Below, one piece after another: positions 45,944-57,626 of a stretch of DNA of 64,000 nucleotides (the stretch's first letter is position 1; each line of letters opens with the position of its first letter). The notes beneath the pieces were generated by a model. It saw nothing but the letters and a program-made list of their open reading frames with translations, was not told the origin of the DNA and did not search any database. Origin of the DNA: Curvularia sp. ZM96 (lineage: Eukaryota; Ascomycota; Dothideomycetes; Pleosporales; Pleosporaceae); NCBI GenBank assembly GCA_022457065.1, contig JAJGBQ010000002.1, positions 3,038,001-3,102,000 on the forward strand, in the 5' to 3' direction. Both the position numbers and the translations under genes were made by a program.

Positions 45944-47576
45944 GGGGGTGCAAAGTAGTGGTGGTTATACAGGGTATATGGCTGAAGAAAACACAAGTTG
46001 CGCCAACAAAACGGGTATCGTGAGTGCAGAAAAAGCGCCGGGCCGGGAGAAAAAAACTGCTAAAAGGATTACAAAGCCGCCGCTTCCAACGTTGACCTCA
46101 GCGGACGGGCATTTGTGCGGTGAAGCGTGGTACTGTGAAGATGGCAGCCACGCTGCAACGATGGGTAGTACGCAGCCCGAAGAGGAAAGCCACGAGGCAC
46201 CGTCGGCTCGTACAAGGGGCGAGGCTGAATGGAAAGCGACAGGTCAACCAAGCGGCCACTGGCGATGTTCTACAAGAGTGACAGGCCCCAAGGCAAGGCA
46301 ATTGACACGGAGCCGAGGGTACAAGAAGGGGAGCTCAGGCCATGGTACAAACGCGCATAGGGCTGGAGAGAGGGAAGAGTCGCGGCGCCACGCGCAGACA
46401 CGTGGCTTGGACGGGACGATGCGAGACGGAGACGACAGGAGACCACGTGGGAGAGGAGGCGGAGCGGACGAGGAAAAGGTGGGCTTACCTCCATGGTTAT
46501 ACGGCGATGGTGTAGCGGCTCTGCGATGGTGCGCACGGTGACGATGGTCTGTAGGCCCGAGCCTCGCGATATCCTTCCTCCTTGACCCTGGCGGAGGTTG
46601 GCCCGGTGCCCAACCTATTTCCACGCCGCGGCCCAGATGCGCTCGCCCTTGGACGCGCTCTCGATCGACGACTGCAACAGGCGTCCTGCAGCCGCAATGC
46701 TTCTCGGAATCGCCCGTCGTTGGTGCTTCCAAGCCGACGAGGCCGCGTCGGCAGGGATGCCCTCTCAGCGGAAGCCGGGCTCTGGAACGTCTCCTGGCAC
46801 GCGAGTCGACGCCGGGTCAGAAACAAGTTGGGACTGCTGATAAGAAGCCGCGGTGGCGTGACTCCAACGCCCTGGGAACGATGGCAGAAGGATGGGAACA
46901 GTGTCATTGCAACACGACGGTTGGGTCGCCTGCAAGTAGTCGCTCGCCGCCATCTTGGCTCAAAGCAGCAAGATCTTCAGGCACCCTTCGGCTCTCTCCA
47001 ACATCAACCCAACCAAGGCTTCGTACACTCGCACGGCTATGGCCTGGCCAGGAGAGCAGTATCGACACCCGGGTCAGCCCAACCTGAGTCAGAGCTGACG
47101 GCCGCCGGCGTGGCAGACCAGGATGGATTCTATTTTGTTCTTGCAAATACCCTTCCGTCGCCGCCGCCGCAACGTCACACTGCGCTGCCGAAACTCCCTG
47201 GGAGCGCCATGGTAGGGGCTCGTCTGCCTTACACAGTGTGCTGCCCAAGCACAAAAGCAACGAGACGAAAAACAAACTTTGGCATTTACACCGATCACCC
47301 CAGAGGCATGCGTCTGCTCATCACAGCGAAAATCCGGGTCCTCCCAAGCACACAATGTTTGTCTTCGAGTAGTATCGTATTTGCTAAGTTCCAGAAAGCA
47401 ATATCAAATGCAGCCCGGCGATCCGGTCCCACGCCCCGAGGTTACCAAATCAGAATACTGAAACTGATGTTTGCCAATCTCCATAAATCGACCACTCAAA
47501 CACCTGCCCCCACCATTCCTCCAATTAGACTCCGTCCAAACGCCACAGACATGGGATCGTTGTTCATTGCCAGCCA
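45944..47576. other. 1.6-kb GC-rich intergenic, no supported gene
   Basis: Both strands have long frames here, the longest 392 codons at 46582-47760 (+), which would overlap the 3' end of the next gene in antisense. Its start is a TTG, and its first in-frame ATG comes only after about 200 codons. The composition is Arg/Pro/Ser-rich without a domain, so I treat it as non-coding. Confidence 0.45.
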
Positions 47577-49305
47577 TCACTCTCGCGGGCCCGTCACTTC
47601 GGCACCTAGAGTGCCAGCCGCCAACTGCCCCAGTCCACCAAGAAACGTAAGGAACAAGGCCAGCGCAGTCGACTCTCCAGCAGATACCACATCACCGTCT
47701 GACCCTGAACCGTCTGACTCCATGGCCTCGACGGCTTGCTTCGTCTCTTCCGATGGCTGATAGGTAGCGTCAGGCTCACTAATGAATGAGTCCATGTCGT
47801 CCGACTCTGGACTGTGCACCTTCCCCCTTGTACTTCGCCTGACGGCCCCAGCAGAAGAAGCTGGCTGTGCTGAGCTGGCCGAGCCATTGGCTTTCTTCGA
47901 AGGACGCCCCCGCTTCTTCGGGCTCGTCGTCTCGAGAGCTGGAATCTGTTCTTCCGCGTGTTCCATGACTCTAGCCAACTCCTTCTTGAAGGTGACGTGC
48001 TTATCGTGATTGGGTACCAAGAAAGAGAGCACGCTGTTTTCCATTATGGAATGGACATCCAAGTCTCTAATAAAGGTCCAGGTAAGCAGGCTAATCATCG
48101 TGAAGAGCACATCAAGACTTGTGACACTAATGGCAGGGTGCGTGGAGATGTGCTTGAGTTTTTGCCCAGTATTGCTGATGGTTCCCAGGAACTTGTTCGC
48201 CTGAGGCGAGTCGCTTCTTCCAAACGAGTTTGTGAACAGGTCCCAGACATGAGACCGCGAAGAGGGCCTGTTCACATAGAGCAGAGTCGCCCAAACCCGC
48301 CAGTATAGTAGAATAGAAGCCAACGACAGTGCGTGGAAGACCTTGGCATAGGAGCGATGGGCTGCTGCCTTGGAGATATGTTCATACCCAAGCGAGAAAG
48401 GAATGAGCTAAAGCCTGTTAGAAACGACTGCTACGTTCGAAGCATGTTACGTACCTGTGGCGCAAAAGCGAAAGCAAGAGGCATGGTCAGATAGCCCACT
48501 CGCATCATACTCTTGTCGCCAAACTCGGAAACCAATTGCGGGAACAGGTTGAGTGTAATGAGTGATGCGACAATGCCCGCGTCGTAAACAGCAGCGTATG
48601 GTGTGAAGAGCGAATCATGTCGCGGCGTGCCCCCACGCTGTAAAGTCAAAGGCGTATACAAGATGGTGATGAAGAATAAGCTCAGGGAATATCCCAAGCT
48701 TCCGATGGAGCTCAATAGCACGAAAGACGCAATAGTGGTGTTGGAGAGATTGCGTCTACGTCCTGAAAGCGAGTCAGTAGCGCATTCTGCATACATTTCC
48801 TCATAACGGAACTGCACGTACCCTCAGCGCCCATAAAAATGGAGCTTGCTATCAGTCCGACAAAGTACTGGCTGGTGTAGAGGAACCCCTCAGGCTTCAT
48901 GATGCCGACAGCATCAAACTCGCGCACGAGATCGATATCAGCGATCCAGTCACCCAAATGCCACTGCCCTTGCTCGCTGCCGTACCAGCCACTCCATAGA
49001 CTACCTGGAATCTCGTGTTTGTTATGTTCTGCCCACCGCACGTAGGAGATGGCGCGCCAAAGGAAGGCAAAGCTCCCCACCGAGAGCAGCGACATGAGTG
49101 CGACGAAGGAGAAGATAAAGGCATGGCGTCGGCGCGCAGGATCCTGGGAGCGCGTATGGGTTGAGGGCGGTTGTAAGCTGGCGGCGCGTCGAGTAGTGAG
49201 TAGCACGCGAGCTGTTAGGACAGTAACAAGCAAGACCTGCCCGCCAAAGAGTGCAATAGGAAGTGAGTTGCTGCGTGTAGCAGCGTCAGTCTCGACTGGC
49301 GCCAT
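47577..49305 (-). CDS. Nine-pass integral membrane protein of unknown function, with an AT-hook-like motif
   Basis: Not recognised. Three exons, 49305-48822, 48762-48455 and 48407-47577, give 540 aa. I count about nine hydrophobic segments, in order: ALFGGQVLLVTVLTARVLL, AFIFSFVALMSLLSVGSFAF, YFVGLIASSIFM, ASFVLLSSIGSLGYSLSLFF, AVYDAGIVASLITLNLF, MMRVGYLTMPLAFAFAPQ, LASILLYWRVWATLLYV, LDVLFTMISLLTWTFI, and a last one ALALFLTFLGGLGQLAAG near the C-terminus. Between the eighth and ninth lies a hydrophilic loop of about 130 residues. It carries KKRGRPSKK (about 427-435), an AT-hook-like core, and a long acidic Ser/Asp stretch. The membrane part has the look of a fungus-specific family. The neighbour SWC5 starts 308 bp away in the opposite direction. 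Confidence 0.75.
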
Positions 49306-49613
49306 GGTTGCTGTGCAAAACTATGGGATTCCTAGACGTAGATGTGAAGGCGCATCATGCGAATGCGACAGGAGACGAGATGATAAACAGCAATCCAAGC
49401 TAGATCAGCCGGAAACAGCCATGTCTTGTTTTGAGCTGAGACGCGATCAGAATCCCCCGCTCACGTCACTGTACGTTAATCTGGCTATCCCTACCTCGCA
49501 CTAGGCCAAGTCCAGCCTTAGCCGTCGATCTGGCGCCAACCGTCATCTTCATGTTCGCTCTAGCACATGCGCGACGCGATCTTTCATGCATCCAACACGA
49601 TTCTCCATTCACC
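49306..49613. promoter_or_regulatory. Shared divergent promoter region, membrane protein / SWC5
   Basis: The two start codons are 308 bp apart and face away from each other. I see no clear TATA box. Confidence 0.45.
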
Positions 49614-50696
49614 ATGCCCCACACATACGGCGACGAAGACTTGGACATTAATGAGGACAAATACCACGAGTCTTCCGATGAGGACTTTGATCCCAATGCC
49701 GCCCCGGCCGAAGACGCATCGAGCTCTGAAGACGAAGACCATGTCACCGTAGAGCCTGCACAGCGCAAAAGTAAGCGAAAGGCACCCGAGGATGAGGAAT
49801 TGGACTCTGGAGACGAGGTCACTATACAAGCCGCGCGGCGAAAGCGGTCGAAGAAGAAGAAAGGGGGGAAGGGCAGCAAAGACGATGATGCCGACTTGAT
49901 CATCTCGGACGACGAAGGCGGCGAGGGCGGTCTGATCAAGACGCGAGCGCAAAGAAGAACAGAGGGCAAGGAGGCTAGGCCACTTGCAAGGACCGAGGGT
50001 GCGACTGTCGACGTGGATGCGTTGTGGGCTCAGATGATGGCGGCACCATTGAAACCGATTCAAGAGCCAAAGTTACAAGAGGTGGACACTGCAAAGCACC
50101 ACACACCCGTAACCGACATCCCTGCAACCGCCGAGGAGGAAGAGCAAATCACCATCAAAAAGATCTTCACATTTGCTGGCCAGGACACAACCGAGGAGAA
50201 GCAAATACCCCGCTCCCAACTCGACACGTACCTCAAAGACGGCTGGAAGCCCAATGATGCACCTGCAGCAGCACCAGCAGAATCGTCCGAAAAGAACGAC
50301 TCCAAGATCCGCCGCCCGCTTCGCCGACCCTCGCGCTTTGACCCCAACCCAACAGGCTACGTACGCGCCCTCGCCCCAGAACACCAACTCTCCTGGCCCC
50401 GCACATCTGCCACTAACCCACGACCCGAGCCCGAAACCGCCGCAGACAACGAAGTAGTACCAGCTACCAAGAAAGCAGAAAAGACGCACAAGCTCAATGT
50501 CGTTGACAAGTCACGCATGGACTGGACGGGTTTCGTCGACAAAGAGGGCATTGCAGAGGAACTCGATACACATGGCAAGACTAAGGAAGCGTACCTGGGC
50601 CGTATGGAGTTTCTGGCTGGCGTGGAGGCGCGCAGGGAGGAGGAGAGACGGAATGCGAAGATCAAGGCGGCAAATGCGGCGCAGATGGCGGGGTGA
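49614..50696 (+). CDS. SWC5: SWR1 chromatin-remodelling complex subunit Swc5 (BCNT family)
   Basis: Swc5 helps the SWR1 complex exchange H2A for H2A.Z in nucleosomes. The product is a single-exon protein of 360 aa. The N-terminal half is highly acidic (DEDLDINEDKYHESSDEDFD is typical of a histone-binding region), with basic nuclear-signal patches (RKSKRK, RRKRSKKKK). The C-terminal 80 residues are the BCNT-C domain: LNVVDKSRMDWTGFVDKEGI, then EELDTHGKTKEAYLGRMEFL. A middle segment ITIKKIFTFAGQ..EEKQIPR is also characteristic of fungal Swc5. The frame extends 21 codons further up to another ATG at 49551, but the lead MPHTYGDEDLDI after 49614 fits the family better. Confidence 0.92.
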   Translation: MPHTYGDEDLDINEDKYHESSDEDFDPNAAPAEDASSSEDEDHVTVEPAQRKSKRKAPEDEELDSGDEVTIQAARRKRSKKKKGGKGSKDDDADLIISDDEGGEGGLIKTRAQRRTEGKEARPLARTEGATVDVDALWAQMMAAPLKPIQEPKLQEVDTAKHHTPVTDIPATAEEEEQITIKKIFTFAGQDTTEEKQIPRSQLDTYLKDGWKPNDAPAAAPAESSEKNDSKIRRPLRRPSRFDPNPTGYVRALAPEHQLSWPRTSATNPRPEPETAADNEVVPATKKAEKTHKLNVVDKSRMDWTGFVDKEGIAEELDTHGKTKEAYLGRMEFLAGVEARREEERRNAKIKAANAAQMAG

Positions 50697-51197
50697 GGAT
50701 TCTGGATGGTTAGTGTGTGTGTAGTTATTATCAATGATACCCAAATGTTCTTCTACGATTGAAAAGAGAGTAGACTTTGTCATGCTGTGATTTGGCGCAC
50801 TGGGCGTGACCGGCCGAAGTGGCTTGTACATATATTCACTGCAGCAGCGGGGACATGTCAATAGCACGTAAAAGGCCAAGGAGATAGACTTTTATTCCTG
50901 AAATGCAAAGATGCCCCCGATACTCGCAGCTTATATTACATGGCAAGAAAGAAGAAGAAATTGGTAAAAAGGTGTCCAGTCGGTGTATATCAACGGAGGA
51001 TACATTCCTGGTCCTATCCAACAATCGACTCCCAAGGTGCTAGCGCAAACGCCCATGGTATGCGTGAATGACATACAGCGTATGATGAAGATTCTGACAA
51101 GAAAAAGAGAAATTGAAAATCGTAATCAGCTCCCAGCAACCCTTCAAGAAAAACCGCCTTGCGACATCCTCACGGTCTCTCACCTCTCCGCGTTATA
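50697..51197. other. 3' intergenic between convergent genes
   Basis: The 3' flanks of SWC5 (+) and the RdRP gene (-). Nothing further is seen. Confidence 0.6.
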
Positions 51198-54100
51198 TTA
51201 CCCAAAACCTGGTTCTTCGAGCACAGAGAAAAACTCTTCATCACTAACCCCATCATAGTCGTATTCGTCTCTGTCCGCTCCACCGCCCTGGGCCGGAGCC
51301 TTGACGCGTTTCGGCTTCAAGTTCGAACGGATCGGCAGTACCATCAATCTGGTATTTGCGATGCTATTGGCCTTGAGCTTGCAAAGCTCAGCTCCCGCCA
51401 TGGTGAAGACGAAGGTTGATTTCTCGGGTCTGGAGTACCTTCTGTAAAGTGCCGACGCTTTGATTGCGTCCCAGAGACAAGTTCCAGATCGCAGATACGG
51501 GTCCAGCAGCGGCCTTATATCAGGATCGTCGGGGTGGTCGGGCTGTATGGCGACGTACTTTTGATAACACTTATCTATCTCTGCCTGTACGTACTCTGCT
51601 CTGTCCCGAGTGTGGCATGCGACGTTCCACGCAGAGCGCACATCGTCCAGTTTCTGGTCTAGGTAAACTAGTTCCTTTCTGAGCACGTCTGACTTTTTGC
51701 CTTCGAGATGGTGGCTTGGATACAGCAATGCTTCATCCGGTTCATAAGCGCCCGTGAGGATCTCTTTGACTTGTCTCATGGTCTCATCGTTATGCACTCT
51801 TACGATAGCAAAATAGAGATAATCCAGGATATTGTTGGAGTTGTAACAATACCGTTTCTTCCGAGTGATATCCAGATCTTTCGTCTTTGTCTTTGTCTTC
51901 TCGCAATCCTCAATCGCCTTTTTGTAAGCCGGCTTTCCTAGTTTTCGTTTGCCAAGCAATCGGTTCACGAAGTCTTTGTACCGGTCCTCGGTCAAGATGT
52001 ACCCTTGCTTGCTCGCATCGACGAGTAGATCGTGCACATCGTAGAGCTTTTCATGAATTCTGGAGTGGATGCAGTTTTTACTGTAGGAGTAGTTTTCACC
52101 AAGATTGGTAATTTGACCTAGCAGCGAAGGATTACAACGAAATTCGATAGCTTTCCTTAAAAACTCATCCAGATTTTCAGGATGCTCGAGATCCACAACA
52201 TCATGGAGTTTCTCGGTCATCGTTTTGATGTTGTATTGTGAAGGTTCCGGAGACTGGACTGGCGCTGGGGCATTGTAAAACGGCTGTACAAGCGTAGGTT
52301 CCCAGCAAATCCAGAAGATGTCGCCATCATAGTCACCTCCCTGTAGTTTGCCAGCCAAAGGGAAGGGACCTTTGGATGAGAAAACCACCACGTCTACCAG
52401 ATGCGATAGCTCAGGATGCACGACTGTCGTCACCCTCTGAATATCGGAGCGGCGACAAGCAGGTTGGCGAGCGACTAGGGCCTCCATATCTCTGAGGCAG
52501 AGGTACCTTTCGTCTGACGACTCATCAATGAATGATGTGGAGAACGAGACCTGAATCTGTCCAGGCTCCAGCTTTTGCAACGGATCTGCCACTCCATACA
52601 GAAACGTAGATTTCGGCAGCGGTACCCGTAGTTTACCCTCTTGTAGTATCTGCCTAGTCTGGATGAACCGCTCGAGATTTTGAGCAAGATAGGCAAACTT
52701 GAGAGGGTCAAAGCCAGACTCCAGCAGAAGTTGAATTCTTTCCTCCACCGACACTGGCAGACCGGCTTGCCAAAAAGCCTCCTCTCCTGGTTTTGTCTTG
52801 GCTCCGCTTCGATATACCCACTCGTGCAGCTTCACTGGATCTCCAAGAACATCCAACAGCTTCGTGCGGTCATTTTCGAGGCAATCAGACATGAGATTCG
52901 ATATTGCTTCCCTCGATACACCCCTATCTATCAATATCGGGATGAAGGATACATGCAGCTCAGACGGAGATGGCGCATAGCTATAGTTTGACACTTCGAA
53001 AGTACGGTGGTGAGGAGGCTTATCGTGTGGTAGATCGAACTTCTTCTGGCTCCCATTGATCTTGATCCAGGGCTTCAGGTGGCCCGGGTCTTTGATGTAC
53101 GGTTCTGCGCTGATCACCCAAAGTCCTTTAGCACCACCTATGCGCCCTTGAAAAGCACTAGGCAAGGGACCACTGACGCCTGTGGCCTCTTTGTAGAGTC
53201 TCCATATCTCCTTTGCTGCCCCCACCGACACGGTGCAACACCCATCACTCATAATGACATTTTCTGGTACAGGCAGCCAATCGAGTTTGATGTCATTGAA
53301 TCGAGTATCTTCTGCGTCTTTTGTACTCATCATGTCAGGTTCATCGTCCATCTGCCCAGTTTCGAAGCACAAAGTAGGTATAGTCCGAGAAAGACCAAGG
53401 TCAATGCGAGCAAAGGCCTTACAGAGGAATTGCTTATGATTCAGGCGCATGGGTAGGAACTTGTTGATCATTTGACCGATTGTATACGGTTGGTTAATGC
53501 CAGCGCCTTCTGTGGCAAAAAGAACAATTCTCATGTCGTGGGCCGCATCCTTAACCCTCTTTAAGTTTTCAACATGAAATACTCTCCACTTGCGACCCAG
53601 GAAGGAATGTTCCTTGTGCAACCATTTCTGCCACTGGTCTCGGATTTGATTTTTTTGTTCCTGGTTAAAGCGACAGGGTTTAGAGGAGGTGAAACAGGGT
53701 GAGCGCACATAAAAGAACCGGTCTGAACCGAACATCCGCTGCAGTCGACACGACTTGTCCCGTTGCACTGTCAGCGAATTGAGGTAAAGTGGTGGGCCTG
53801 TTTGTTTGGAGCTGAGGGTGATATTTGCCTTAAATGTGTAACCATTAAATTGCTGTTTCTCTGCCTGCCAGAGACGACTCGAGTAGCGTGATTTGACTGC
53901 GGGTTTGCGCAAGCACTGGAGATGGTTATTCATAGTGCTCCAAAAGGCGTCTGGATCAGTAAATGTTTCTGGATTGGCAATAGCACGAACGGTGTCGCGC
54001 AAAGAGATAGACGACTCCAACGCCACTTCACAGCTAATGAACAGCACGAAAAATGGAACAAATTCCAACCCTTCCGGAAGTGTTTCCACAAAGAGATTTT

Positions 54101-55639
54101 GGTCTGGTATGGTGCGTATTCCATGCTGCATTTTTGGAGGCTTAATTGTGTCATTAGGTGCACGTGACTCAACCAAGGGTGTGTCCTGTTGTAGGTGATG
54201 GCTGTTGGAGTAAACAGTGGGTTCGACGGAGGAATCTGAATACAGCGCGTTTTGAGTCTTTTCAAATTCGAAGGAGACGTTGACAAATTCGTCTTCGTCT
54301 ATAGAACCAAAGGTGGATCTGCTTTGCCCAGTGCTCTCTTGAGAGAATATCTTGTTCAGGTCTGCCTGTATGTCTTGCTCGCGGGTCTCAAGGTCTTGAG
54401 AAAATGACCCGCATTGCATTTCTGCCTGGAGAAGAGCATCATCGTCCGATGAGTAGGCTGTAGTGGAGCTCGACCTGTTTGGTTTTGGATTCGACATGCT
54501 TTGTTCATGGATGCTGGTGTCGCTACTGTACGATGTAAAGGAAGTTGTTGCGGTATTTGCGGTCTCTTGAGTTGAGAAAGTGCTATTATTGAAGGACGTG
54601 TTTGCTGAGTTGTCGCGGCTTGTCCGAAACGAGGGAGCCATTTCACGGGTTGGTTTCTTGAACAGCGACTGTTGAAAGGATAGAGGGATGGCTGTCTGTT
54701 TTTCTCTCAGGATTTTTGTCAACTTTGACGAGGTTCCAAAATGATCACAGTCCAAGGTTCGTTTCCTTGTCATGTGCAAAGAGACGTGTTTACTTGCCTG
54801 AGGAGATGCATGTGTAGGCCTGAAGAATGGTGAAGGTGAGGGCGAGCGCGCTCCAAAGTCCGGGTTTGTTTCATTGTCGGTGTCTTCGTCCGTGGGCGAT
54901 CCTGGATCTATAGCGGTCACATACGACTCACATGATTCCCACGACTCGCGTTCATGTCGTCGGTCGGTACGCAGAGGACTGAGTGTTTGCGACGCGTTGG
55001 TTGTTCCTGTTTGTGACATATTGCCTGATGCCGTCTGTAATTTGCCAACTGCTTCTATTCGTATGTTAGTGCTTCAGTACCTTTAGCGTTTCATAACTAT
55101 GATGAAGGCTCTGAGGTAGAGAAATCCGACTCTGAGACTGCCATGGAAAGTGACCATGATGTCGGCAAATTTATGGTGTCTTAGAGTAAAGATCTATAGA
55201 TGTTTGTCAAAGGAGAAGTTTACTAACCACGGGGAGAAAAGGCAAGGCTTCCAGGCTGTCCAATGTTTTGCGTTCTGGCCCTTAAGGGAGTTACACGTCT
55301 CTTTGCCGCATCCGACAGTAACTCATTCAATAAATCGAGGCGCTGTTGGGGTTGTTTGCCACAAGCACGGTTGTTGAAGTCGTCAATGACCTGTTCGAGA
55401 GCTGACTCGTCTTGGTAAGTTAGGTGTTGAATGTGCCCGTAAACCTTGTTGGCTATGTCATTTGGGCTCGATTTTTTTGGCGAATAATCGGAGCCTCGAA
55501 TCTTAAGACCAAGGTTCCATTGGTCGTTGATTTCGCGCACCCGCTGGTCGATACGTTCTCCGTATCGTAGGAGCTGGTAGGGCGTGCTTGGAAGCGAGGG
55601 AGGGGCGGGAGGGCCCTTGGTCCTAGCATGAGCCGGCAT
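51198..55639 (-). CDS. RNA-dependent RNA polymerase of the RNA-silencing pathway
   Basis: Makes double-stranded RNA from aberrant or repeat-derived transcripts, which Dicer then cuts (quelling or meiotic silencing in Neurospora). Two exons, 55639-55228 and 55054-51198, give 1422 aa, joined over a 173-nt intron with branch ACTAAC and acceptor GAATAG. Catalysis is marked by GGDYDGD, with Asp1045, 1047 and 1049 binding metal. Family segments upstream are AFQGRIGGAKGLWVI, RVPLPKSTFLYGVADPL and SHLVDVVVFSSKGPFPLAGK. The N-terminal 500 residues are Ser/Thr-rich, mostly disordered and unlike known domains. The last residues (DYDGVSDEEFFSVLEEPGFG) are acidic. The core appears intact, so the gene is likely active. 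Whether it is the QDE-1, SAD-1 or RRP-3 type needs a tree. Its promoter lies 5' of 55,639, towards TCTP. Confidence 0.93.
55055..55227 (-). other. Intron of the RdRP gene
   Basis: GTTAGT at the donor and CTAAC nine bases before the AATAG acceptor give a 173-nt intron, two to three times the local norm. Only this pair keeps the frame: the nearer CTATAG acceptor runs into a stop within a few codons. The downstream long frame has an ATG at 55019 that would otherwise be taken as the start. Confidence 0.7.
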
Positions 55640-56209
55640 GCGGGGCAACAGCTGTCCTGCCCGCTTGGTGATGCAGGGATGAGCCCTCCAGATAAACACA
55701 CATGTGTACTAAGAAGGACAGCGTCGAGATGCCGGATGGTGAGGAGGAGAGAGGCAAGCAACCCAAGGCTGAGCATGCCAGGCCTGGGCGGTTATTGTTA
55801 CGGTGATACAACTGCTGGTCTGTGCACAACGCGACTTCGCGGTGTCACGAGAGATGCTCGTTCACATAGCCTCATCCGCCAGTTCTTGCGTCGCGCAACC
55901 AAGGAGCCATTTCGCTTATGCAGACAAGGGAGAAGATACGAATCAGGCAGGCCAGTGGGGTCAATGTCAGAGATGCATGAAAACCCACCTAATGCTGCAT
56001 AGACAGGGTACAAGAGCGACACAAGACAGGACGTGGGGATGAGGTGGGAAGAAAGAATAACATATGTCACATTTGACTCGATTACGGTCGTCTAGAATGG
56101 TGCCGTGTCGCTTTTCGCATTTTTGGCGGATATATCCCAACCATGCAATTGGTATTCGTAAAATTCAACATGAATCGTGAACCGACCCCGCGCCTCGAGC
56201 CGTCCAAGT
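55640..56209. other. Intergenic, RdRP promoter and TCTP 3' flank
   Basis: Short overlapping frames on both strands, none recognisable. No clear TATA box is seen upstream of the RdRP start. Confidence 0.5.
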
Positions 56210-56953
56210 TTAAACCTTCATCTCCTCGAGACCGTGCTTCCAGACGGTAACGTAGGGGGTGACACCGTCCTCACGGTAGTTGAGGAGGATGATCATACCG
56301 TCGGGGTTCATGGACTCGCCGGTGAAGAACTCGTAGTCCTTGAAGTTGCCAATGATCTTCTTGGCGAAACCCGAAGCCTTGGTCTCGAAGTCCTTGATGG
56401 TAGCCTCGTCGGCACCCTTCTTGACGAGAGCCTCCTTGACGGCCTTCATGTAGCCTGTTGAGTCGTCAGTACTGGGGCCGGCATGTGGTGCTGATGCGCC
56501 CTACCCTTGAGGTATGTGAGGTAGCCCTTCTTGTCGAAGCCGGTCTCGTTCAGGCGGAAAGAGTGGACGACATCGATCTTGGTCTCGACGTTGTCTTCGG
56601 CACCCTCCTCTTGCTCCTCAGCGGAAGCATTGGCGCCAGTGTCTGGGGGCTGTTAGGCCAGATAAGTATACCGCGGCATGACTAGTACGCACCGAATGTC
56701 TCGCCTCCGACAGTGATCTTGCGGCAGTCGGCCTCGTAGGCGACACCGTCAACCTCCTTGAGGTCGTACGAGTCGGAGATGATCTCGTCACCGGTGATGA
56801 TGTCCTGGGGGCATGTCAATAGTGTGTTTCTAGAGGGTTTGGGTCTGGATGCGCAGGGCAAAGTGAGCGGAACAGCGAAGGCGGGGTAGTTGCGCGGGCA
56901 GGAGGGACCCAGGGGAGGCGGCGGTAGCAGCAACGCACCTTGTAAATGATCAT
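56210..56953 (-). CDS. TMA19: Translationally controlled tumour protein (TCTP, Tma19)
   Basis: An abundant, conserved cytosolic protein that associates with ribosomes and with microtubules or mitochondria under stress. Four exons, 56953-56939, 56804-56693, 56642-56505 and 56454-56210, give 169 aa, the family norm. The opening MIIYKDIITGDEIISDSYDL, the body VETKIDVVHSFRLNETGFDK, and the ending YREDGVTPYVTVWKHGLEEMKV (residues 148-169) are diagnostic. The first intron of 134 nt lies after five codons. A tandem acceptor (CAGCCCCCAG) precedes exon 3: the second AG keeps the frame and gives the family pattern. Codon use is strongly biased to C/G-ending codons, as expected of a highly expressed gene. 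Confidence 0.96.
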
Positions 56954-57626
56954 GTTGGCGGTGCGTGGATGTTGGGAGAAGTCGTGCGAGAAAGAGTGTG
57001 GACTGGTCGGGGGGCTGGAGAATCTTTCTGTCACTCGGGCGGAAAGGAAGCGCGGGACTATAAGGGCGTGAGAGAGAATTTGGTGGGGTCGAAAATTGGG
57101 TTAGGGCGGTCTAGCCGCAAGCGGACGGGCGCCATCCGTGGCTGGGGCGTGGCGAGTGCGCTCTAGTGCGGCGCACGGGCCCGGGCTGCTGCTTTTGCTC
57201 TGGGCAGGCAAAATATCATGATGCGGCCGCCGTATTGCATTTCCACTCTTTGCGCCCGTGCTTCTCCTTGTCACAGGCACGCAGCCAAGCAGCCCAGCGG
57301 CACCACCCTCACACGACCGTGTCCCTGCCCTCGCTCTGCCCACCTCAGCCTCTCCTTAACGAGCCCCAACCGCTGCTCCTCTGCATTGCTCGTCCATCAT
57401 CCGCCGCTCCACCCGTACCTGCCGTCCGTCCGTCTGTCCGTCTGTCCGCTGCATCGCTCCTTCTCCCTAATCTCCTTGCTCCGACGCTTCCGCTCTCTCG
57501 CCATCCACCGTCACCGCCCCAGGCTGCCCTACAATCCTCTTGCCAGCACGCGGTACGCGACCGTCCTCGCTGCATAGCTACACCTGTAATCTGTAATCCG
57601 CTCTGCTCGAGCTCCGTTGCTGCACC
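56954..57626. other. Promoter interval between TCTP and SUR2
   Basis: A 673-bp divergent promoter region. A CCGTCCGTCCGTCTGTCCGT short repeat occurs at about 57421-57447, inside the probable SUR2 leader, which is a long C/T-rich tract typical of strongly expressed fungal genes. I see no TATA box. Confidence 0.55.
57421..57447. repeat. CCGT/CTGT tetranucleotide repeat
   Basis: Six copies of a four-base unit (CCGT or CTGT) in a C/T-rich tract before the SUR2 start codon, probably in its 5' untranslated region. Confidence 0.65.

Noticed and set aside
45702..46541. 280-codon frame on the plus strand antisense to the start of GTR2
   Set aside because: It starts with TTG, overlaps the well-supported GTR2 exon 1 in antisense and has low-complexity Arg/Gly/Glu composition without any domain.
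55100..55190. A small extra exon inside the RdRP intron
   Set aside because: Every acceptor tried (CTATAG, ATGGCAG) gives a stop codon before a usable donor, so one 173-nt intron is the simplest reading.
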